Assembly (NCBI GenBank): GCA_022316685.1
Contig: JAKJHU010000038.1
Location: 169,384-233,383, forward strand
Reading direction: 5' to 3'
DNA length: 64,000 bases
From: Progne subis subis
Taxonomy: Eukaryota > Chordata > Aves > Passeriformes > Hirundinidae
A program made the position numbers and the translations under genes. Below are positions 24,608-34,930 of this stretch, piece after piece (within the stretch, counting starts at the first letter, position 1; each line of letters starts with the position of its first letter). The notes beneath the pieces were generated by a model. The model did not search any database, had not been told where the DNA came from, and saw only the letters and a list, made by a program, of their open reading frames with translations.

Positions 24608-27600
24608 AATGGTGTATTGTAAAGTTCGGGTAATAAATAGTGTTTTACTCATAATAATGCTGAATAATGTACTTTTTATGACCCAGTTTGATGGAAAATT
24701 TCCTTGTCAACTCTGCCTAATTGTCCAAACAAACCACCCATTACTTAAAGAGATACATGTCTAAACTAGACACATTAATTAGGGTCATGACTGAGCTACA
24801 CAAAGGAATATAGTAACACTTCAGTTATCTTTAACTATGATCTTTGGACAGCAGTCCTAATGTTTAACTGAAGTTTAATGGGAAGCTATTGTTTACGCTA
24901 TCCTTTTGTAGCTCACAGACGTGTTGGAATCAATCCATAGTGGCTGGGTGATGGGAAAAGTGATATCTCCCTGAAGGTCTTTAAAGGTCATAAGCAATAT
25001 TAGTTTGAACAACAAAAATGACAAAATTGAATAAGACTGGATGAAAAAGGAGGAAAAAATGGCTTCTGGGGTTTTAGCCACTCAGAAAGTGAAGTCAGTA
25101 AACACCACATTCTATGGAGCTGAAGGTTTAAAAAGGGGTGTAGCTGTTAGGTGTCAGCCTTCTGGAATACTGTACATCCATGTGCTGTGCCAAGCCCCTG
25201 GTAGTGCTGGCACTTCCACAGTGTCCCGTTGGCACTGAAGTTTCAATCATGTAATGAGGCCTCAGAAGGACAAGTGTAGACTTTAAAACAAATGTCAAAG
25301 TTCATAAAACTATGCATAGTGAATCACGCCAAATTATAAAGAACAATGAAATTCTAATTCTATGAAAACATCAGCTTCCAAGAATAGACTGACCTGTAAG
25401 ACCAAATAATTTTCTGAGTGGAGGGTTTCTTTGATGATGAGTTCTGATCCCTTTAAATAAACAATGCTCACTTTCATAAGTACCATACAAACAAGTGTGA
25501 GATACTGCTGGTAAAAGAGAATTTGTATTCTCCCTCACTGTCCCCATGCAGCAGAGCATTCACTGGGCATCAAGAACAGCAGCTTCTGTGCATGACTGTG
25601 CCGGTGTGCTTGGAATGAAATCAAAACCCTCCTACCTGTCCCTTTCCTACCTCTCTAGTTTCCCTTCAGTATCAAAGATGTAGAAGATATTATGCCAGAA
25701 GGGATTTGTCCTTTTTATCTAGGAAGAGAAATGTTTTTGCTATTTGCATTTCTGAATTGCTTAGCTGCCCAAGCATGCTTTATGTGTGCAGCTTGAAATG
25801 TGTCATCAGATCACGTGTCCACTGTTCTCTGGCTGATGTTGGACTTTCTCCAACAAATATGGATTATGTTAAAGCAGGTTCTGAATTGACGAGAATATGT
25901 TAATAACTCCCAGATGGGCATCTTTGTGCAGGGAAATACAAGCAGTCTATGGCAGGAGCTAGTGTTTGGCAGGTCCATCATTCCGTCATTAAAGGCCACA
26001 TTATTACTGCCAACTCTGCTTGCATGACAATTGCTTGCATAAACTCAGTCCCCCAAAACCAAATAGACACAATTTGCTTTTAGATAGACTTTAGTCTTGT
26101 AAAGAATCTTTTTATGCCAGCTGGTGCTTCTTCCAGTTTATAATATGGATTTTTATAATTAAAGAATAGGGTGAAATAAACACTTATGTTCCACAAAGGC
26201 ACACCTAAGGTAATTTTTCCAGATGTGTGATATAAATATAAGCTCAGAATACTTATACTCCCACTGTGATGACTGTATTATTCAATGCTGTGTTTATCTA
26301 AGTTTTGCTTGGAGTTACAATTGGATATGCTAATTAAAAAAAAAGTTTATTTCAAGCTCTTAAACGGGTTTGAAGTCTTATGACTTGATAAAAGTAATAT
26401 TGCTTTCCACTTACTTGCATGGATTGGAAGGAGCTGCTGTAACTAGATAAATGCATAAAAATATATATATGCAAGTGTGAATCATATGATAAACATCTCT
26501 TGATCACCACACTCTTTCCTCATCTATTAATCCATTTTACCAAAACATTCCAAACTTTGTCCATCCAGTAAGGATTTACAAAGTATAAATGGCTGGAAAA
26601 CATTATTTTCTTCTCCATCCAATGGTTTTCTTCAAACCTAACCCACCAAGTATCCAGTTGTGAACTTACAAACAAATGCAAAAGCCATGTTAGGCTTTTT
26701 GTGGTATCTAAAAAATACATATTGTTAGCAGATTATATCTTTCTCTGCCAGCTGGAAGTGAAGCAAAGACTTGGGATTCTGGGAATGGGAAATCTAGAGA
26801 TACTTAGTTGTTGATCTTATCTTTAGTTCTAGAGCCACGTGTCCAGGAGTTGAATCCTACAAAGCAGTGCCTTTACTGAAAATCTGAGGAGTAGTTACTG
26901 GGTTAACACTTCAACAATTCACAAAATAATAATAAACTTTTTGTGAAAGGACCTAATGACTAAATCACTAAATTGTCTAGATTATTCCAGTGCAAGGTCA
27001 GTGATCTCTATACCCTATTTAGGATAGCCTCACAAGCCCACATGTCTCTTCTCATGCACCTATAATTAAACATGGATTTTGACTGACACATCAATTATTA
27101 TGATGACTTTATTGTTCTTAGTAACAAAGAGGGTAAAGTATAACACCTTTAATTCAGCTAATGAGAATTTATATTTTTCAGCACATTCTAGAGAATTCTA
27201 CTGTGTTGGGGTAGTATTTTCTGGTGATAACCCAGAATGTCAATACTATCAAATATTTAGATCTGATGTAAGCATCAAATACATCATGAGGGTCCTCTCT
27301 TAGTTTTGTGCTTCTCTAGTCTCTTTCTGCATGTTCTGATATTATTACTCTCAAACTGGCACTTAATTTTCTTGGCTCTTAAAATGAATGTTGTAAGAGT
27401 AGTTGAATGTAATATGTGGTATTTTAATATTGTGACTCTTAATGCTACATAAAACCTTTGTTTCCTACAGGTTTATTGAGCTGGTGTATTAGATTTCCTG
27501 CTGCATGAGCAAGAAGATTATGGTGGCTTACGTCTAAGTATACTTTTGGGAGGCATTTTGCGTTTTCTCTATAAATAGTCTTTCTAAAACACAATTGTGA

Positions 27601-27691
27601 AACTATTAATGTTTATATCACATTATACATCTCTCTAAGTTTACTGTGATGAGTATACAGGGTGGTAACAAGAGGAAACCTTTTTGCCTAG

Positions 27692-27718
27692 GAAACGTGT
27701 TCAGAAACGTGTTCAGAA
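27692..27718 (+). repeat. 12-base tandem duplication
   Basis: GAAACGTGTTCA occurs at 27692-27703 and directly again at 27704-27715, followed by GAA of a third copy. A recent slippage duplication; the CpG in each copy is unusual for its surroundings. Confidence 0.85.
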
Positions 27719-27909
27719 TTGTTATTGTTAGAAGCCTACTAAAAGGCAATTTTTTTAATATTTATGTTATCTGTAGGATAGTTTTGGCTTATTACACTGA
27801 GTCATCCCTGTTTTCACCAATAGTAAAATTACATCTTTTATGGAGTTAAGCACTTCAATGGAGCTTGCAAATACACAGCTTTGAGCGCAGATTTAAGTGC
27901 TCTGGCCAT

Positions 27910-27911
<2 letters not shown>

Positions 27912-27945
<34 letters not shown>
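27912..27945. repeat. Poly(T) run of 34 bases
   Basis: An uninterrupted T34. On the minus strand this is a poly(A) run and could be a retroposon tail, but the sequence at its left (minus-strand downstream) and right shows no element I recognise. Confidence 0.9.
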
Positions 27946-28329
27946 CTCCCCAGAAAGTTGAAATGAGTCAATTGCAATTATAAGCTCTTCACAAATAAAA
28001 TTTAGGCTTGGGGATGAGAGTGTGTGCACAGCAAAAATTGTGTTTCGCACTGGATAAACGTTACCTTAAGCAAAAGAATGCATTTATTATGGACTTTAAA
28101 GATGCAAACCCTAGAAAGATCCTTCATCTTGGCACACATGGAAATCGTGAGGGGAGGGATGTAGAGGCAGTTCATACCCGTGTTACTGACTTCCATTCTG
28201 TTTCGATTAATAATTGCTTCTCGATTTGGGAGAAAATGCTGCAGGTCTAGTTCTGTGAGCTCCCCTGCAGCCATTTTTTCATCTATATACCAGCAGGCTC
28301 ATTCATTATTTTTCGGAAACACAACACGA

Positions 28330-28860
28330 GTGAAACAAACATCCGGCGCGTCCCCATCCAGCGAAGTGAAGCTCGCTGTCTCCAAGCAGGGCCTTAGCTG
28401 TGCGGATGAGCTCCCAGCGAGCCCTCCTCGGGCTCGGACGCGGGCTGTGAGCTGCGGGCAATCTGCAATTTGCTGGGGGCATCGTTAGGGTGCCTTGCCG
28501 GCGGGGCAGGATTGGATTGCCGGCGGGGCAGGATTGGATTGCCGGCGGGGCAGGATTGGATTGCCGGCGGGGCAGGATTGGATTGCCGGCGGGGCAGGAT
28601 TGGATTGCCGGCGGGGCAGGATTGGATTGCCGGCGGGGCAGGGTTGCCGGCGGGGCAGGGTTGCCGGCGGGGCAGGGTTGCCGGCGGGGCAGGATTGCCG
28701 GCGGGGCAGGGTTGCCGGCGGGGCAGGGTTGGATTGCCGGCGGGGCAGGATTGGATTGCCGGCGGGGCAGGATTGCCGGCGGGCCGGGAGCAGCTGCCGC
28801 GGGCTGCCCGGGCGGGCCGGACCCTACGCGCAGGCCTCCGGGGACGCGCAGCAGCTCTTA
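28330..28860. promoter_or_regulatory. CpG island with internal minisatellite
   Basis: GC-rich, CpG-dense DNA begins near 28330 (words such as CGGCGCG, GCTCGGACGCGG), includes the tandem array at 28495-28788 and ends near 28860 in a GCCGCGGG/GGGCGGGCCGG segment. Neighbouring DNA on both sides is CpG-poor. Such islands usually mark promoters. On the plus strand a good 5' splice-site match, ACA|GTAAGT, starts at 28877, so a first exon ending there would be possible. On the minus strand a donor-like AAG|GTAACG occurs near 28068. Direction therefore remains open. All three plus frames and one minus frame are open across the island, but this follows from the repeat unit, not from coding. Confidence 0.65.
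28495..28788 (+). repeat. GC-rich minisatellite, 15 units of 17 or 22 bp
   Basis: The invariant core TTGCCGGCGGGGCAGG is followed by either the six-base spacer ATTGGA (or GTTGGA), giving a 22-bp unit, or by one base (G or A), giving a 17-bp unit. Unit lengths in order are 22 six times, 17 five times, 22 twice, 17 once, then a degenerate last copy at 28773-28788. Apart from that copy the cores are identical, so the array is young or homogenised. Each core holds two CpG and the palindrome GCCGGC plus GGCGGGGC, a GC-box (SP/KLF) match. ATTGGA units contain ATTGG, the inverted CCAAT box (NF-Y): seven such sites, in units 1-6 and 13. As 22 and 17 are not multiples of three, the units pass through all frames, explaining the long overlapping open frames as artefacts. 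Confidence 0.95.
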
Positions 28861-28876
28861 GGTCAGATGAGTTACA

Positions 28877-28882
28877 GTAAGT
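28877..28882 (+). other. Candidate 5' splice site after CpG island
   Basis: The word ACA|GTAAGT matches the intronic half of the donor consensus fully; the last exon base is A rather than G. Its place just after a CpG island makes it a reasonable candidate for the end of a non-coding or 5'-UTR first exon. No partner acceptor could be chosen. Confidence 0.25.
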
Positions 28883-28884
28883 GG

Positions 28885-31125
28885 CAAGTGATAAATTCAA
28901 GATGACAATTCAAAACAGCAGTGTTTCTTTTGGTAATTAATTCCAGCGGTGCCTGAGGCAGTGCTTAGCTGCTACAACCAGTGTGGCCGATGCTGAGCAG
29001 CTAATGAGAAAACATTACAGCAAGGATTAGGGGCCGGTGCATTCTGGCAGGATGAGGTCACCATGATTAGAAAATATTAGTTTGGGCCTAATGTGATAAA
29101 CTGACTATGACAAAGGGACTTTATTTTATCCTGAGCGGTTAAAAGGCAAAAATTCTTTTTATTTATTTACTGTTGGTTTTTTTTCCCTTCAACCACCTTT
29201 TACTTTTTGCCTATAGTCCAGTGTTGCTTTGGTGCTGTCACACGCAAACCCTGTCAAGGCTAGTTACCTGCTGCAGCCACACACAAATTCTTCTCTTTAT
29301 TTGTTTTAATTACTTCTGTCAGGTAACAGCACTCAGCTTAGAGGGAAGGGACGGTATGGTTGTTGCCTATAAGCAGAAAGAATGTCGAGAAGGTGACGCT
29401 TCTTTCCCACTGCCTTGGGTGAGCAGCAGTGATGGAATCACACGGTTTTGTCTCATGAAAGGCAGTCCCACCTGAAAACTGTGACTGTGCTGGGGATGTG
29501 CAAAGGTGATGCAAGGAACAACCCTCTCCTGCTGCTACAGCATGGCTTTGAGGGGTTACTTGTGAAGAAAAACCTGTCCTCGACAGCACTTTAAAAAGCA
29601 TTTCTGTGAGTTTTTTCCAGGCTGTTATGCTATTCCCCTGTTATAGTTGCAGGATCTATGTTATTCATAAACTACTGGTGCCGTGTGCTGGCCTAATGGA
29701 AACCTGTGGGTTATAATGTGCTTGCTAAGCACTTCTACCAATAGAGATGAAACAATAATTGTGGAGTGAGACTTCTTTCCTATTAATTGTGAGGATATAG
29801 ATGAGATAGGCTGCCTATTGTGGCACTTGGATTCTTTTATTTTTTAAAGCCTGAAGTTATTTTCACGTTTTTGTTTTCTCTTATCACATTTATGTAACAA
29901 TCATTTTTAAGCTGAAATCATTATAAATACTTCAGCATAAATGTTTCCATAGAGCAGATAAAAAGTGTTTAATCACATCAGCAAGACTTCAACTGGTCCC
30001 AAGTGTCAAATAACATAATTAATTGGCAAGCTTGTAACCAAGTTCTTACACTATCTCAGAACAGATTGAGCTATCAGGAATGTTCTTACCCTGTGTCTTA
30101 TTGGAGTACATACTTTTATCTTTTAAAGAAAAACAAAAAGCATTTTGTTGTTGTGTTTTTTGGGGTTTTTTTTTAACTTTATAAAGACATAGGAGTCTGT
30201 TTTCTTCTTTATTTCACCCACCTAACTTATCTTTTAGAGCTACTCCAGAATGGTCACAGAAGAAAATAAAAATTCCACACAATTTTTTCTCCTAATTCAA
30301 TTATTTTTGAACCCCATTGAAGTAGTATTGTAAAAATACGTGGTCTCCAAAGCAAAACTTGGAGCAAAGCAAAAAATGGAGTGTGTTTGATTTACAGCAG
30401 TAGTTAAAAATATTTGTATCAAATATGTTGACTCTTTCAGTAATTTTGTAGACTTGCAATGGCACTAATATTATTTTTCTGAACAATTTAAGTATCATTA
30501 TGGGTACTATGCTGCAATCTGAAAAAAACCATGTTTGCATGGTACTGAAATATCTTTGGATGTACAAGATTATTATATAAACAGAAAAAGGAGTGTTTGC
30601 TTGGGTTTTATTAATTTCTTCTCATAGATACATACAGAGAATTATTTTGTCTTCATTTTCAGGTAGAAGAAAAAATACACAATAGCTAAACTCTGTAATG
30701 TGGCCTTAGAATTCCCTTTAATTGAAAGGCTGGAAACTATAACTAAAGTATACTGTATGCAACAATTCTACTCTAATCTTACTGTAATTTGGCTTTAGCA
30801 TTTGAACTTTCATATAGGCAAAGCACTTTAAGAGCAAATTAACCTCTCAGGATAATTAAAACACAGGTTTAGAACTGTTGGAGTTCTAGGTAGACTGGAA
30901 TTTCAACCTACTGTTGTAGGTAGATTCCTACAACATCATTCTAAATGGTTTCATTAATACTGGTATCAAATAAGATTTCAGTATAACTTCCGTACTTCTA
31001 AGTATGAGCTTTTAAGTAGACATTTAATGTAATACACAGTCAAAATTTAAAACTGGATTTTCATTATGGCTATGGATTTGGTTCCACATGGGAGGATAGC
31101 TAAAAGTGTGGATGTTAATCCTGAT
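28885..31125. other. Non-coding DNA right of the CpG island
   Basis: No gene seen; frames are at most 100 codons. The piece 28920-29160 has few repeats and contains compact transcription-factor-like words such as GACAAAGG (SOX-like) and TGTGATAAAC, so it could be an enhancer, which I cannot test. An 8-bp inverted repeat GTTGTAGG/CCTACAAC is at 30913-30934. Confidence 0.45.
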
Positions 31126-31128
31126 ATC

Positions 31129-31200
31129 ACCATAGAATGTCTTGAGTTTGAAGGGACCCACAAGGATTATCAAGTCCAACTCTCAGGGCTTCTCTTGTCT
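31129..31200 (-). mobile_element. CR1 LINE 3'-end fragment
   Basis: The plus strand reads CATAGAATG, then TTTGAAGGGACCC, then ATCAAGTCCAACTCTCAGG in order. This is the reverse complement of the CR1 3' end found throughout bird genomes, where the element ends in repeats of an ATTCTATG-type octamer. The element therefore lies on the minus strand with its 3' terminus at the left. Only about 70 bases are recognisable, a typical severe 5' truncation. This is the strongest single hint that the genome is avian or closely related. Confidence 0.8.
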
Positions 31201-31686
31201 AAGTCCTAGTGTGATTTAAATACAGGCTTCCATTTAATCATAGCATCAGAACAAATATTTTATTTCAAAATTTTGGCCAGGGCTTTGACCAGTCTGTGAG
31301 ATTTTCTGTCTTCAAAGCAAATGCAGAGATTTTATAGATAAATTCTTCTTCAGATCCTAGTGCCAAACCTGTGTGGCTGTTACAAGAGACCGACACCTGG
31401 AAACCTTTCGCTTTGCTCTTGCTAAACTGAGTGTAATTTATACTCACTAATACCTGCATTTGTGTATTCTTCTGCTGTTCATGAACAGGTATTTAGCGCA
31501 ATGAGCGTGGAGTTGGCTGAACACATAAACACTGAGAGATGACAGGATTTTGCTGCATCTGGAAACTTGGAAAACTGTAATTGTATCATTGTCTCTCTCT
31601 GTGCTCCCATGTGTGACTTGCTTAAATGTCATTTGATGCTGCAGGCTCTGGCTCTTCCCTTCCCCACAAACCTTATTCACCCCACA

Positions 31687-31836
31687 CGCAGCCGTCATGA
31701 TCTTGACGCCTGGGCCTGGAGCGCGCGGCGTTCCGGGAGGATTCCCGGGTGGGCGCTACCGATCATTGGCCTGGCTATTGTTGTTTGTGATACTTACCGG
31801 TAAACTCACGCAATCAATACGGCATGAGCCCGCCTC
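31687..31836. promoter_or_regulatory. Small CpG-dense patch
   Basis: Sixteen CpG in about 150 bases, including GCGCGCGGCG, TTCCGGGAGG and CCCGGG, inside CpG-poor DNA. The 10-base palindrome TTACCGGTAA at 31794-31803 carries GGTAA on both strands; on the minus strand the word is CCG|GTAAGTATC, a strong donor-like match. The flanking DNA to about 32060 is complex and repeat-free, so this may be a CpG-rich conserved element or a small promoter. No coding frame is supported. Confidence 0.45.
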
Positions 31837-31839
31837 GCT

Positions 31840-34800
31840 CCTGGGAATGCAAACCTGAAACCGTGCACTTAATCTTGAGGCTGGCTCTTGCTCCCTGCTC
31901 TGCTGCTAAACCGGGTAGCTGGCCTACTTGATGCGGCATCATTGCTGCAGAGGTCAGGTGTGAGCCGGCTTGGCAAGCGCTGATGAATGGCTGTTTGTGA
32001 TGGAGCACCTCTCCTGCCCAAAGAGAGACACTTAATAATGATGGACCGTAAGCGTACACACAAAAAAACCCTTGTAGCTTGGTTGTGAGCTCATAAAGTG
32101 GAAGCTAAAGAAGGCAATGTGTTTGTTTGGAACAACTATTTTGGGGAAAAAAAAAGAATAAGGAAAGCGAGGTCTTATTAAAAATTAAAGAAACCTTCCC
32201 CTTTGCTACAGAATTGCAGAAGTGGCTGCAAATACATGTATTTTCCTGCCATCCTACTTGCATTGGTTCCTCTTTCCCTTGTATGTTTAAAAAAAAAAAA
32301 AATCACTGCCCTTCAAATTATTTCTTAACACAAATTATCTCTTCAGGAATTTATTTTATTTGAACTGTGTTCTCTAATACAAGGTATTAAATCTTGTTTG
32401 AAGCTGATAATATGGGATGAGACTAGGTGCTCAAATATGTCTTGCAAAAGTTAAGTTTCTGTTCTCTAGAGAAGAGAGAAATCTTTGTGAAAGAAACAAA
32501 CTGTAGCGAAGCTCACCTTAATACTGGAGAGAGCTTTCTATGAGGTTTCTTCCTTAAAAAGAAAAAGCTGAAGTAACCAAATAATCATAGCCTTTGATTC
32601 CATAGGTTTTCCACCTCTCCTCTCTCTTACAGACATTGATTATAATGTCCAAACAAAACCCAAAGAACAGCTGACCTACACAAAGCGTGACACTAGTTCA
32701 TCACTAAAACCACAGGCCAGCAAGAGCTCTGAAATAGGTGCTATTGCTCTGTTCTACAGCTGATTCAAAGTCAGATGATCATGTTTATGGATCCACACAT
32801 TCATAACTATGGAATAACTTCTCGCAGGTGTAAAACACTCCAGCAAATCCATAGAGGAACACCTGTATATTGTGATTTAAGATACATTAACCAGCCTTTT
32901 ATGAGCAGCTGTCGAGGACCTGGAAGCTGGTAGGCTAAGTCAAACAACTTTTGTGTTCAAAACCACCCCTTGGCCTGTGGACAAACATCACTCTTGAGAA
33001 AAATGTGTGTTTCTGCCTTAGAAATTCCAATCCTGCACGCTGATGCTTTACAGTAAAAAATTCAGCTGCATAGGGAAGTATCCACTTGAACCCTAATGCT
33101 TTCATTGTGAGTGTTACACATGTTTCAAAACTGCATAAGGGAAGAGTTTTGCTCCAAACCTTTGTCTGTTTCCTAAACCAGTCCAATAACTGAATGAGTT
33201 GCTGTGCAAGCCATAGCATTCTTTCTAAAGTCAAATTCTGTTCTGGGATTTTTAAAATAGTATTTGCATGATATTAGTACTTATCTAGCCATGTGCCATT
33301 GATAACCTTGATACTTAACACAATGTTCCAGCAAATATTTAATTGTCTTTTTTTTCCTCAACCCTAACACATAGAGATGATAGTCTCACTAGACCATTAA
33401 ATTTTATTTACAGAAGACCTGCATTTATACAAATACAGATTTAGGAAAGGATAAGTGTTGGAAGGCAGAGTTAGCTGATGACAACTGAAGCTACCTGAAT
33501 AAGGTCTGTTGGTTTTAACTGAATGTAAGCTGCTGGTCATGACTGGACTTTAAAGTTGTGAGTTTCTGGCATGAGTCTTCAGAGTGTGATTCACTGTGAT
33601 AGTGATTCTGCTGGAGCCTCTAATGCTTGGTTGTTTAGTTTTGCTATGCTGCAGAAGAAGTTACGTAGTTGTGTTATATGAAGCTGTGTACAGATTTTGA
33701 ATGAAAAAGAGCCTCTTTTGTATACGCAAACAGCTCCAAACTACTGCTTTTGATTTTCACAAAGGGTAGCTAGATGCCGTGAGGGTTTTTTTTTTCTTCT
33801 GCTGGTTCCATTTTCTTGTACAAAGGTAGTGCAGACTAAGAGAGGTAAGCCAGTGTGTTAGATCACTGGGCAGCCTCAGAGGAATGAGTTCTAATTTTGT
33901 AAACTAGTAGAATAAGCTGATACATTTTTACAGGTATGGGAATCAGAAAAAACTGGGCCAAGAAACAAATAATTTACAAGAAATAATATAGAGGAAGCCG
34001 CCAATTCAGCAGCCCCTTGTAGTCTTTCATTGCTTGTTCCTCCCACAGCAGTGTCGCCCCTTACTTCGTGTAGTTAGTCTGAAATGTCTGAAAATGACCT
34101 CTTGCAAAAATTTAATTCACTGTCATAAGAAAACCCCCATCCTGCAAAGAGCATGGATGGTTTTGTAAAGGAAACCCCACTTATTTTCTTACTGAAATGC
34201 TTCTCTTCTTGGCTGTAACTGGCAGGAAGCAATAGCATGAGGTCAGTATGAAAATCTGCAAATGGTCCAAGGTACAAGGGAGAGATGAGACAGAGCTTTG
34301 CCCTCAAGTCTTTCCCACTGTGCTGGGACTCTTGTGTCCAGCAGCAACAGCTGCAGGTTTTAGACATGATGGCCTTACTGAAGAGCTCTAAATTGTATTC
34401 TAAGAGCCAAAGCACCAACATGGGAAAGGGCAGAGCGCGCGTTTGCAACTGGTGAAAGAAGTGGAAGGGTGTAAGGATAAAGGATGCAGGAAATAGATAA
34501 TACAGTCCTTAGGGTGAATAAAAGAGACCCAATTGTAGTGAAACTAGGTACTAAAAAAATTTAGCTAAGTGTAAGGTCTATTAGGTTAGGCAGCAATTGT
34601 AAAAAGAAAAAGTCATGAAAGCCCTGTTTCTGTGATTTTTAAAACTGAACAAGTCAAAAGACCAGAAAATATACTGTAGATAGCATAATATAATGATAGG
34701 AGGATAGACTTATTCCAATAGGCTTATTTAATTTCTAATTCCTCCGAGTCACCTAAGCTATTTATGCTTAATTTTACATAGTTACGACTACAGAGTATAA

Positions 34801-34930
34801 TCATCCAAATTGCAATAAAATCCTTATTTAATTAATAAAAAAAAGTGATGTTGCATTTTGCTTCAGTGAGCTAACACACCTCAGAAATGAATGACAATCC
34901 ATGCTGCTGGGGCAGCAGCAGGGTCACCAG
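31840..34930. other. Non-coding DNA, no gene seen
   Basis: Contains short frames only, the longest a 124-codon frame on the minus strand (34448-34074) with no recognisable domain. No interspersed repeat identified. Confidence 0.5.

Larger units (their letters stand above)
21660..28320. other. Non-coding DNA with AT-rich stretches
   Basis: No frame exceeds about 90 codons apart from shadows of simple sequence, and none is recognisable. Simple runs occur at 22001-22020 (A-rich) and 27912-27945 (T34). A 12-base tandem duplication, GAAACGTGTTCA twice, lies at 27692-27715. The block 24470-24860 is AT-rich with homeodomain-like words and is the best candidate here for a conserved non-coding element. 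Confidence 0.45.

Noticed and set aside
28394..28905. Long overlapping open frames (up to 168 codons) on both strands across the minisatellite
   Set aside because: The repeat unit has no stop codon in any plus frame, and the 17- and 22-bp units shift the frame, so the openness is compositional. Content is only proline/alanine/arginine or glycine/arginine repeats.
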